From assembly GCA_029339505.1 (NCBI GenBank), contig JAQISU010000003.1:22965001-23029000 (forward strand): 64,000 nt of DNA. The letters run 5' to 3'. Source of the DNA: Unio delphinus. Its lineage: Eukaryota; Mollusca; Bivalvia; Unionida; Unionidae. Each line of letters begins with the position of its first letter. Position 1 is the stretch's first letter. The notes under the pieces are model-generated. The model did no database searches, had not been told where the DNA came from, and saw nothing but the letters and a program-made list of their open reading frames with translations. Shown here in pieces: positions 16,318 to 26,293 of this stretch. The translations under genes and the position numbers were made by a program.

Positions 16318-16452
16318 AGAATAAAAATGTACACATTTTTAAAACTAACACAGAATAGAAGAAAAATAACTACTGATGATATCTTACAACATTTACACTG
16401 GTTATACTACAAACTGGATTTTATTACTGGGCAAATTCATACAAATTTCCCA

Positions 16453-16491
16453 TCATGCCCTACTCAAGTAGTCTGCGCCTATATTTTCAAC
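16453..16491 (-). pseudogene. RNase H C-terminal stub
   Basis: Directly overlapping the integrase stop codon, in another frame, the minus strand reads VENIGADYLSRA followed by a stop. This resembles the end of Ty3/gypsy RNase H domains, which typically finish with a motif of the type N-x-GADYLSR. The rest of RNase H and all of RT are missing, and only about 150 bp remain before the polypurine tract. I infer an internal deletion with its joint near 16490. The frame differs from that of the integrase. Confidence 0.75.
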
Positions 16492-19039
16492 TCCCCTTAT
16501 TGACATTGTCGCGCTGTCTCTTGATATACAGCTTGAGCATGTTAGCATGGAATGTCTTTACATTACCGTCCATGTCAATTTTATAGTCCATGTCACCTTT
16601 TACTTCTTTAACTTCATATGGACCTTTCCACTGGACTAATAACTTATTCGAACTCGTTGGAAGAAGCAATAGCACCTGATCTCCCACAAGAAATTTCCTA
16701 TTACGCGCTCTGCGGTTGTAATACTTGGCATATCTGCGCCCCGATTTAATCAATTCGTCACGTGCCATCTGGCATGTACTCTCAAGTTTGTTTCTTAGAT
16801 CTAACACGTACTGGTAAGTTGTTTTTATTTCCTCGTTCGCGACATCACCAGTCCATAGTTCGCGTAGTATCCGCATCGGGCCTCGAACTGTTCTACCATA
16901 CAACAGTTCAAAGGGCGAGAACCCTAAACTTTCCTGCGGTACTTCACGGTACGCGAACAGAACAGCGTTTAAATAACGGTCCCAGTCTTGCGGACGTTCC
17001 GCGCACATCTTCCTCAGCATGCTTTTCAGGGTACCATTAAACTTCTCTACCAGTCCATTGCACATCGGATGGTATGGGGTAGTGTTTAGCTGTTTGATGG
17101 ACAACAGCCTACTTATTTCACCCATGAGGTCAGAGGTGAATTGGGCACCACAATCAGTGAGGATTTCCTCTGGCACCCCTACCCTACTGAAGATATCAAC
17201 TAATGCTTCAGCTACCCTTTCCGTTTCAATAGTTGGTAACGCTACGGCTTCGGGGTATCTGGTTGCGTAATCAACCAGAGTAAGTATGTACCGATTCTTT
17301 CTTTCGGTAACCGGGTGTATTGGTCCTACAATATCTACTGCCACTCTTTTAAATGGTGTATCTATTAATGGCATTTGTCCTAAGGGCACCCTTGTGACCC
17401 TTCCCTTACAAACGGTTTTCTGACATACGTCGCACGACCTACAGAACCGTGTGACATCGCCATTAACACCGGGCCAGTAGAATTCAGCGACTACCCTGCT
17501 AGTGGTCTTAGCCTTACCTAGGTGTCCTGCCATGCTTGACTCATGCGCCACCCTAAGTACTTGAGATCTATATCTCTGGGGTACGACCACTTGCCAATAC
17601 TTCTTACCCTCCCGAGCGCTAAACTCCCTATGAATTAATCCGTTCTTGCGTACGAATCTAGAGCTACCCCCACGCTTGCAATGTTTAATCGCGCCGGACG
17701 TGATTTTCTCAACAATTGTTCTGATGGATTCATCACGTTCTTGCTCTTGTTTGAAATCATCACGGGAAATTCCTGAGATCGATTCAGGGACTATTAATTT
17801 ATGAAACGCGGATTTCTCTCGCCGTGTTTGCGCTCGCGTTTCGACTGCCTGGGCCAAAGGTATTTTAAAATCGGCCATGGTTGGAAGACGGGAACCTTCA
17901 ACATTACCGATCGTCAGATCGTAAATAGGATTGTCCATACAAAGGGCATCAACAGTTCCCGTTAAGAAAGGTGTTTTTACTGTGATCCTTGCTACGGGAA
18001 TGCGACCCATCGTCTGATCAAGTAACATACATGGGGATTCCCACCCGAGCATTTGGTTATCCTGCACGAGACTACGTTTGATCACTACGCCCGTACAACT
18101 AGTGTCACGCAATACCACGACTTCTCGACCGTTGACAAACCCTCTCGCGGTTGGTACACGCGCTTCAGGAAATAAACACGTGCCAAGTGAATGAATACAA
18201 GGTTCTACATGTACGTTGTTATCGGATATACCTTTACTTTGTATAGCCACTGCTACCTTATGTATAAGTGCCTTTCTTTTAGGACAGTCTTTTTGAACAT
18301 GACCCAATGCATTACACAAGAAACACCGCACACGCTGAAAAACTGGATTCCCAACTGACCTTTTTACCTCAGCTGATTTTACAGGCTCCCTAGGCATAGG
18401 TCTTACAGACTGGTTTCCAGACTTAAAATCTTTTAAAACCACGTTCTGGGTTCCCCCATGAGCTTCGGCAAATAAATCGGCTTGCTTAGCCATATCTTTT
18501 ACGTTTGTGAAGACTTTCTCCTTCAGAAATTGATCTAATTCTCGCCCAACTGTATTAAATAATTGATCTCTGAGCAAGAAATCAGTCAACCCTTCAAACG
18601 TTTTCACCGCTTTGCCGCATTCAATCCACCGCTCAAAATAGTTCGCAATTCTGACGGTGAACTGACCAAAGGTTTCTCCCTTATCGGGCTTGCTATACCT
18701 GAACTTTTTTCGAAAACCTTGTTCAGTGAGCTCGTACCTTTTGAGAAGTGCTTCCTTTAGGACGTCGTACTTAAACACATCGTCCCTAGGAAGTCGCGAG
18801 TATACATCCAGTGCTTTACCTTTTAATAAAGCACTCAGATGCAGCGCCCAGTCATTTTGACTCCACTTCTGGTTTTCGGCATACCGCTCAAACCGATGAA
18901 GATAACTATCTATGTTATCTTTTTCATCGTCAAAGGGAGGTAATTTGGGGCCCCTTAATTTGCTAAAGGCAGAATCGTGTTCTCTTCCAGATGTCGCTAA
19001 TTCTACCTTACGCTCATGATCCCGTTGCTTTGATTTCTT
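16487..19039 (-). CDS. gag-pol: Gag capsid - zinc knuckle - protease-like - integrase polyprotein
   Basis: The frame is open from 19039 to the stop at 16487 and has no ATG of its own. The first conventional start-like codon is a GTG at 18778, and residue numbers here count from it. Upstream of it the frame encodes the capsid N-terminal half (PKLPPFDDEKDNIDSYLHRF and on). Residues 1-110 resemble the SCAN-type capsid C-terminal domain. A CX2CX4HX4C knuckle lies at 152-165. A protease-like segment has DTSCTG at 225-230, where family members usually have DTG. Integrase follows: the zinc-binding part uses H412, H419, C446 and C449, and the catalytic triad is D482, D542 and E578 with exact D(59)D(35)E spacing. 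A GPY-type C-terminus (WKGPY at 717-721) ends the protein. There is no RT between protease and integrase and none after it. Upstream Gag is in another frame, so this copy probably does not make an intact polyprotein. Confidence 0.9.
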   Translation of the reverse strand, partial: KKSKQRDHERKVELATSGREHDSAFSKLRGPKLPPFDDEKDNIDSYLHRFERYAENQKWSQNDWALHLSALLKGKALDVYSRLPRDDVFKYDVLKEALLKRYELTEQGFRKKFRYSKPDKGETFGQFTVRIANYFERWIECGKAVKTFEGLTDFLLRDQLFNTVGRELDQFLKEKVFTNVKDMAKQADLFAEAHGGTQNVVLKDFKSGNQSVRPMPREPVKSAEVKRSVGNPVFQRVRCFLCNALGHVQKDCPKRKALIHKVAVAIQSKGISDNNVHVEPCIHSLGTCLFPEARVPTARGFVNGREVVVLRDTSCTGVVIKRSLVQDNQMLGWESPCMLLDQTMGRIPVARITVKTPFLTGTVDALCMDNPIYDLTIGNVEGSRLPTMADFKIPLAQAVETRAQTRREKSAFHKLIVPESISGISRDDFKQEQERDESIRTIVEKITSGAIKHCKRGGSSRFVRKNGLIHREFSAREGKKYWQVVVPQRYRSQVLRVAHESSMAGHLGKAKTTSRVVAEFYWPGVNGDVTRFCRSCDVCQKTVCKGRVTRVPLGQMPLIDTPFKRVAVDIVGPIHPVTERKNRYILTLVDYATRYPEAVALPTIETERVAEALVDIFSRVGVPEEILTDCGAQFTSDLMGEISRLLSIKQLNTTPYHPMCNGLVEKFNGTLKSMLRKMCAERPQDWDRYLNAVLFAYREVPQESLGFSPFELLYGRTVRGPMRILRELWTGDVANEEIKTTYQYVLDLRNKLESTCQMARDELIKSGRRYAKYYNRRARNRKFLVGDQVLLLLPTSSNKLLVQWKGPYEVKEVKGDMDYKIDMDGNVKTFHANMLKLYIKRQRDNVNKGS

Positions 19040-19538
19040 CTAACTCTAACATTTCTACTTTAGCTAGTTTATCTAACTCTATTCGCTTTTCATCCGCTTC
19101 CCTTTCCCACTCTATCCTGTCTTTTTCGGCCTGCTTCTCTAATTCTATCTTCCCTTTCTCTAATTCTATCTTTTCCCTTTCGGCCTGCTTCTCTAATTCT
19201 ATCTTTTCCCTTTCGGCCTGCTTTTCTAATTCTATCTTTTCCCTCTCGGCCTGCTGCTCTAATTCTATCTTTTCCCTTTGGGCCTGCTTTTCTAATTCTA
19301 TCTTTTCCTTCTCAATTGCCCATTTCCTATCATCGGATTCCCTTTCTAATTCCCTTTTTCTTTCATCGGATTCCCTTTCTAATTCCCTTGACCTTACCCT
19401 TTCTTCCTTTTCTAATTCCCTTGCCCTTGCCCTTTCTTCCCTTTCCCGGGCTTGTTCTTCTTGAATAAATTTCCTTAAGCTTTCACCTTCATATCCAAAT
19501 TCTTTGCCTAAGGCAACCAAGTCCTTAAGGGATGACAT
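19014..19538 (-). CDS. gag: Gag N-terminal coiled-coil segment (frameshifted from the capsid)
   Basis: I chose the ATG at 19538 because it starts MSSLKDLVALGKEFGYEGES, which resembles Gag N-termini of related elements. An in-frame ATG at 19604 would add 22 mostly hydrophobic residues. After about 30 residues the protein becomes a charged coiled coil rich in Glu, Arg and Lys, with five to six copies of an 11-residue repeat like EREKIELEKQA, encoded by 33-bp tandem DNA repeats at 19130-19310. The frame stops at 19014, while the capsid continues one base out of frame. Both frames are open only between about 19017 and 19039. Since both halves belong to Gag, a disabling single-base indel is more likely than programmed shifting. 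Confidence 0.82.
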   Translation of the reverse strand: MSSLKDLVALGKEFGYEGESLRKFIQEEQAREREERARARELEKEERVRSRELERESDERKRELERESDDRKWAIEKEKIELEKQAQREKIELEQQAEREKIELEKQAEREKIELEKQAEREKIELEKGKIELEKQAEKDRIEWEREADEKRIELDKLAKVEMLELEEIKATGS

Positions 19539-19733
19539 GACAATTGTAATATGAATATAGATATATAACCAAACCAATACTTTAAACACGTTTATACTGG
19601 ACACACGGACCTAGGTAAACTAAACAAAAATAAACTCCAACTAGAGTATTATCTTAACAGAAGGTCACGCTCAAATATAAACATTAAATGTATACCTTCA
19701 CAAAAATGATTGACAGTTCACTTAATCCAACTA

Positions 19734-19750
19734 TCCCACTTCTGACACCA
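19734..19750 (-). other. Primer binding site, tRNA-Leu type
   Basis: On the minus strand, one base after the 5' LTR, TGGTGTCAGAAGTGGGA is complementary to the 3' end of a metazoan tRNA-Leu including CCA. This sets the 5' end of the element on the right side. It is not a tRNA gene, since only 17 bp match. Confidence 0.9.
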
Positions 19751-19751
19751 T

Positions 19752-21382
19752 TGTAACAGAATTGTTACCGAGAGGAGGGTGGATTAAATGAACAATACAA
19801 ACACAATTTGTGAAAGAAAATATAAATTTATGTAATAAATTATAAATGAAAAAAATACAGATGTAACAACACAATAATTCATGCACTCAACCCACAATTA
19901 AACTCACAACCATTCACAATACATGAACAAATTAAATAACAATACAAAAGGAATCACAAATGTAAAGGGATCTCTTGGATTATACACAGATCCAAGAATC
20001 CTTTACGAAAGTTAAATAAATGCAAGTATGATTTACGAAAAAAATAAACACAAACGACAAACTATCTATCGCACGATGGATTGCGATAACTAGCACGATC
20101 ATATACTTGTATTCAATCAAGTTGCTAGCTTTTATTGATATCTATGTGATCACTTGAAATATTATTGCGATCTGACATAAGCATGCAAATACAACAATGT
20201 ATTAAATTATATTACAATTTCAATACACCTATGTGTCTCCCCTGTATAACCGCACGATTCAGCAACAGTTGAATCATCTCCCAGTTTCCCCGAGAACCGA
20301 GGGGTGACCAATACTATTATCGGACGTTTCCCTACACGGATCCACCACAGTTATACGTTCAGACAGCATACAACATCTACCAGAACCAACGGTTCCTCAC
20401 TACCCTAGATGTCGACCCGGACGTTTTACAACTCTAAGACAGCTCCGACACTCGGACTTCTAGCTTTCCGGATATTTACATGTTACACAGATGTTGACGA
20501 ACAGACAGTTCGACACACAGACAGATACTTCAATTCCGTTTGCACAAATTAACGGCACAAGCACATTCAGATATTTATACAGAGATGTTCCAGAACAAAC
20601 AATAGATGTCCCACAACAAATCAGACGATATCAAAGACGTTTATCAAAAGATGGTATCAGATGTGTTAACAGCTACGGTATCAACGATGTTATTAGCAGC
20701 TACGGTATCAACGATGTTATTAGCAGCTACGGTATCAGATACATTGTAACAACTACGTTAGCAGCTACGGTATCAGAGACGGTATCAACGATGTTATTAG
20801 ATGCGCTATCAGTGATGTACTTCTACGGTATCAACGATGGAATCAACGACGGAATCAACGACGGAATCAGCTATAATAAACAAAACCAGACTAATAATAG
20901 TTGTCTCAAAAATAATCTAAGCCGTAGATTACGATATTGTATTTAAAGTCTAAAAGTGACTAGTAATTCCAAATATTCCACGTTTAATTGCAATAAAAGC
21001 ATCATTATACGAAATGATAATCTGAATAAAATTCACAATAAAACGAAATGTAAATTTAACACTCACCCCTTTGGCTGGAGATTTGCAAGACGAGGTTATC
21101 TATCCTTTGATTAGATATTTTGGTTCCCGTAAAAAATTATGATAAATACTTCGCCTTATATACTCTCAATAGGTGAACATAAATCACATCGAGCTTGCCG
21201 TGCACCACGTAAAACGAGTATTTCGGATTTCATGTAAATTACAAATTGGCACATGCAAATCGTTACACGCCACTTAATCACCCCAGGTAATGCGTGTACG
21301 ACGAAATCAAGAAAATGGTGAGTTTCGTTTGTAATTCAAGTACAACAAAAATCAGTTCAAATTTTCGCCTAATTCTGTGACA
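19752..21382 (-). repeat. 5' LTR (1,631 bp)
   Basis: This is the partner of the LTR at 14700-16303, with the same TGTAACAG...CTGTGACA ends. It differs by five substitutions and one extra 27-bp repeat unit, so the insertion is young. The promoter and poly(A) signal must lie here on the minus strand, but I could not place them with confidence. The antisense frame at 20491-20946 stays open only because the two LTRs are near identical. Confidence 0.95.
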
Positions 21383-22990
21383 CTATTACATTTTGATTGA
21401 AGACATGGATCTATTACATTTTGATTCAAGACATTGATGTATTAGATATTGATCAAAGACATTGGTATATTAGATATTGATTGAAGACATGGATCTATTA
21501 CATTTTGATTGAAGACATTGATGTATTAGATATTGATTGAAAACATTGGTATATTAGATATTGATTGAAGACATGGATCTATTACATTTTGATCGAAGAT
21601 ATTGATGTATTCTATACTGATTGAAGACATTGGTGTATTAGATATTGATTGAATACATGGATCTATTACATTTTGCTTGAAGACATTGGTGTATTAGATA
21701 TTGATTGAAGACGTGGATGTATTAGATATTGATTGAAGACATTGATGTATTTATTAGATATTGATTGAAGACATGGATGTATTAGATTTTGATTGAAGAC
21801 ATTGATGTTTTAGATACTGATTGAAAACATTGGTATATTAGATATTGATTGAAGACATGGATCTATTACATTTTGATCGAAGATATTGATGTATTCTATA
21901 CTGATTGAAGACATTGGTGTATTAGATATTGATTGAATACATGGATCTATTACATTTTGCTTGAAGACATTGGTGTATTAGATATTGATTGAAGATGTGG
22001 ATGTATTAGATATTGATTGAAGACATTGATGTATTTATTAGATATTGATTGAAGACATTGATGTATTAGATATTGATTGAAGACATTGGTGTATTAGATA
22101 TTGATTGAAGAGATGGATCTATTACATTTTGATTGAAGACATTGATGTATTAGATACTGATTGAAGACATTCAGTGTATTAGATATTGATTGAAGACATT
22201 GATGTATTAGATATTGATTGAAGACATTGATGTATTAGATATTGATTGAAGACATTGATGTATTAGATATTGATTGAAGACATTGATGTATTAGATATTG
22301 ATTGAAGACATTGGTGTATTAGATATTGATTGAAGACATGGATCTATTACATTTTGATTGAAGACATTGGTGTATTAGGTATTGATTGAAGACGTGGATG
22401 TATTACATTTAGATTGAAGACATTAGTGTATTAGGTATTGATTGAAGACGTGGATGTATTAGATATTGATTGAAGACATTGATGTATTTATTAGATATTG
22501 ATTGAAGACATGGATATATTAGATTTTGATTGAAGACATTGATGTAGTAGATATTGATTGAAGACATTGATGTATTAGATATTAATTGAAGACGTGGATC
22601 TGTTACATTTTGATTGAAGACATTGATGTATTAGATATTGATTGAAGACATTGGTATATTAGATATTGATTGAAGACATGGATCTATTACATTTTGATTG
22701 AAGACATGAATGTATTAGATATTGATTGAAGACATGGATCTATTACATTTTGATTGAAGACATGAATGTATTAGATATTGATTGAAGACATTGGTGTATT
22801 AGATATTGATTGAAGATATGGATCTATTACATTTTGATTGAAGACATTGATGTATTAGATATTGATTGAAGACATGGATGTATTAGATTTTGATTGAAGA
22901 CATGGATCTATTACATTCTGATTGAAGAGATTGATGTATTAGATATTGATTGAAGATATTGGTGTATTAGATAGTGATTGAAGACATGGA
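21383..22990. repeat. 28-bp minisatellite array, right part
   Basis: The satellite resumes with the duplicated CTATT and the same 28-bp units. The first about 100 bases match 12710-12800 and 6755-6860, including the rare variants GATTCAAGAC and GATCAAAGAC, so those places show the uninterrupted form of the insertion site. Units become more variable towards the right. Confidence 0.95.
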
Positions 22991-24595
22991 TGTATTAGAC
23001 ATTTGACTGAAGACATTGTGATATTAGACATTTGGCTGAAGATATTCATATATTAGACATTTGACTGAAGACATTGTGATATTAGACATTTGACTGAAGG
23101 AATTGATGTATTAGACATCTGATTGAAGACATTGATGTATTAGACATTTGACTGAAGACATATATTAGACATTTGATTGAAGACATTGTGGTATTAGACA
23201 TTGGATTGAAGACATTGATTTATTAGAAATTTGACTGAAGGAATTGATGTATTAGTCATTGCATTAAAGACATTGATGTATGAGAAATTTGACTGAAGAA
23301 ATTGTGGTATTAGACATTTTAATGAAGACATTGTGATATTAGACATTCGGCTGAAGATATTGATGTATTAGAAATTTGACTGAAGGCATTGATATATTAG
23401 ACATTGGATTGAAGACATTGATGTATTAGACATTAGACTGAAGACATTGATTTATTAGACATTTGACTGAAGACATTGGTGGTATTAGACATTGGATTGA
23501 AGACATTGATATATTAGACATTGGATTGAAGACATTGATGTATTAGACATTAGACTGAAGACATTGATTTATTAGACATTTGACTGAAGACATTGGTGGT
23601 ATTAGACATTGGATTGAAGACATTGATATATGAGACATTTGGCTGAAGATATTGATGTATTAGAAATTGAGTGAAGATTTTTTTGTATTGTCATTTGATT
23701 AAAGACATTGATGTATTATAAATTTTACTGAAGACATTGTGATATTAAACATTTGACTGAAGACATTTGATGGAAGACACTGATGTTTTGTCATTTGAAA
23801 AAAAGACATTAAAATATTAGACATTGGATTGAAGACATTGATGTTTTGTCATTTTAATGAAGACATTAATGTATTAGAAATCTGACCGAAGATATTGTGG
23901 TATTAGATATTTGGCTGAAGATATTGATGTATTAGACATTTGACTGAAGACATTGTGGTAATAGACATTTGACTGAAGGCATTGATGTATTATACATTTG
24001 ATTGAAGACCATGATACATTATACATTTGACTGAAGACATCATTGTGTTAGACATTTGGCTGAAGATATTGATGTATTAGACATTTCACTGAAGACATTA
24101 ATTTATTAGATATTTGGCTGAAAATATTGATGTATTTTAGACATTTGACAGAAAACACTGATGTTTTGTCGTTTGAAAATAGAAATTGATGTATTGGACA
24201 TCTGACTGAAGATATTGATGTATTAGACATTAGACTGACAGCATTGGTATATTAGACATTAGACTGAAAGACATTGATGTATTAGACATTTGATGAACAT
24301 ATTGATGTACATGTATTAGACATTTGACTGAAGGCATTGACATATTAGACCTTTGATTGAAGACATTGATGTATTAGACATTTGACCAAAGATATTGATG
24401 TATTAGACATTTGACTGAAGACATTGATGTATTAGACATTTGACCAAAGATATTGATGTATTAGACATTTGACCAAAGATATTGATGTGTTAGACATTTG
24501 ATTGAAGACATTGATGTGTTAGACATTTGACCAAAGATATTGATGTGTTAGACATTTGACTGAAGACATTGTTCTCTTAGATATTTAAGATGCTC
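22990..24595. repeat. Diverged 29-bp edge of the satellite
   Basis: Units change to a 29-bp form, TTAGACATTTGACTGAAGAC plus ATTGATGTA, with many substitutions and indels. This is what the edge of a tandem array looks like when it is no longer homogenised. The last recognisable unit ends near 24590. Minus-strand frames such as 24048-24230 are by-products of the repeat. Confidence 0.9.
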
Positions 24596-26243
24596 AGGGG
24601 GAGAAGCAATAGCAATAAGATCAGATATTTACCAGCATTATATAACTAACATACAGTACAAAAATATGTTGTACTGCAAAATCTAGATTTCTGATTCCTT
24701 GAACAACTATTAGACCATCATGGTCATCTCATGATACTACATGATATGTGCATGGAAAGAATTCACAATTTTCATATACATAATAAAGGATAAAATCTAT
24801 TTTTGTCATTATTGTCATAACCACAAAATGTTTGGGGTGCTGTTTTAAGCAGTTGAGCTATTTTTCTTTGCCACATTTCTAATACCTGCTAAATTGAGGA
24901 CAATGGTTGTGTTTGTATTTATACATGTTACATGTGTAGCATCATGTCTACTTCCCATTGCAACAGATATTGGAGACATGGTCCTGTCTTCCACAGTCAT
25001 AGCAATAGCCAGTCATGGTTGACTTCAAGATGCAGTGTAATTATTCAGGTTTCTGAGATATTGTACAGTCCCTTGCTGATTCATCTGTCATTTTCGTGAA
25101 GCAGTAGGTTATTCATTTTTATCTCTTTCCTGTGTTAAATATGACTCATTGTTGAATATAATTAACAGTAGAGTTCTCTCACAGGTCTGTCACCATGGAG
25201 TTCAAAAGTTCCACATGAGCATCAAAATAAGGGATAAGTCCAGATACAAACATTCTGTGTTTTTTGTTGGTGTATGAAGAAAAGGAATTATTTAGTCAGG
25301 GTTTTTTTTTTTTTTGTTTGTTAATCCTTCTGATTTTAGTCCAAGAAGTGTTCTAGATCTCAAGCCATTCTTTCTCATTTGCACTATTGTAGCAGAGAAA
25401 TTAGATTAGTCTGTGTTTGAGATAAAGACACATTATTTTGAATTAAATCCCAAATGATCATAAATGTGTACAAGTCCAGAATGTATAGAATGATACAAAA
25501 ATGAATTCCCATAATTTTGAGAGCCCAAGTGTACCACAGGGATAGAACTGAGAATGTTCTTTTTAATAACAAATTTTCAATAATGCCAAAGTTGTGTGTA
25601 TATCCAAAATGTCAGTGAGCACTTTTTACCAAATCCTTTATATGCATATTTTACTAGGCTTGTGACACAATAGTATTTTCTACAGAAAAAACTCACTGAC
25701 TTGTAAAACAAGGTATGTCTTAAGTCCAGTTCATGTAAACATCTTATTTACTGCTTAGAATCATGACAAAAATCAAATGGACACAACCCTCAATCATGTA
25801 CAAAATCAAGCACATAATATAGATATACTGAACAATTGATATTTGGCCCTGGGAGTGTCCTTACATTGGCTTGTAAATTTACTGGGTTGTATTCCATTTC
25901 ATATAGGGAAGCCAATAATAAGGTTGGTGATTATTGGTTTATTCACATTTTAGCTCAGTCTGGATTTATGGCATCTTGATGTTTGTGCAGCATTTCAATT
26001 ACCGGTCAATAATTCATGAAAATGTACTGTCAATAATGAAATTACTAAATTAGTGAGAATTGAAAGCATTATGATTTATAAATCAGTCTAACTTCTCATT
26101 TTTTTTCTTGGTAGCAAATTGTGTAAATCCCTTTCCTTGGCATAGTAAATAGTATTGATAATTCTGGTTTTATTAGTAGATCGGTCTATTGTTATTTTCT
26201 TTGTTTCTGTAATTAAAAAATCTTTTTTTTTAAATAAATACAG
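24596..26243. other. Unique AT-rich DNA, probably intron
   Basis: This stretch is non-repetitive and AT-rich with short random frames only. It lies just upstream of the first recognised exon. The earlier exons and promoter of the host gene are either here unrecognised or to the left of the satellite. Confidence 0.5.
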
Positions 26244-26293
26244 GACAGTGAATACGAGTATCCACTACAATTTGATGTCCACATCACACCAGG
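26244..26293 (+). CDS. Host gene exon 1 of those seen (unknown protein)
   Basis: A pyrimidine-rich tract and AAATACAG precede the exon, and a strong donor GTAAGA follows it. The 50-bp exon reads DSEYEYPLQFDVHITPG, starting in phase 0 and ending with two bases of a codon. That is exactly the phase needed by the next exon, which starts with one base. No initiator ATG is present, so this is not the first exon. It was too short to stand out as a frame by itself. I do not recognise the protein. Confidence 0.6.

Larger units (their letters stand above)
14700..21382 (-). mobile_element. Gmr1-like Ty3/gypsy LTR retrotransposon lacking RT and RNase H
   Basis: This is a complete-ended element of 6,683 bp inserted in the satellite. 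Its coding strand is minus, so the 5' LTR is on the right. Visible parts in element order are the 5' LTR, a tRNA-Leu primer site, a coiled-coil Gag N-terminus, a capsid with a SCAN-like C-terminal half, a zinc knuckle, a protease-like segment, integrase, a short RNase H stub, a polypurine tract and the 3' LTR. RT and RNase H, normally about 500-600 residues, are absent. The SCAN-like Gag and the RNase H stub lying after integrase fit the Gmr1 group, in which integrase precedes RT (established for that group). The copy also carries a frameshift inside Gag, so it is probably non-autonomous and moved with enzymes supplied in trans. A mis-assembled autonomous element cannot be excluded. Confidence 0.88.

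Noticed and set aside
18991..19464. 157-residue Ser/Phe/Leu-rich plus-strand frame
   Set aside because: It is the antisense of the repetitive Gag coiled coil, a shadow of the real frame.
19734..19750. tRNA-Leu gene fragment
   Set aside because: Only the 17-base 3' end matches and it sits one base from the LTR, so it is the primer binding site.
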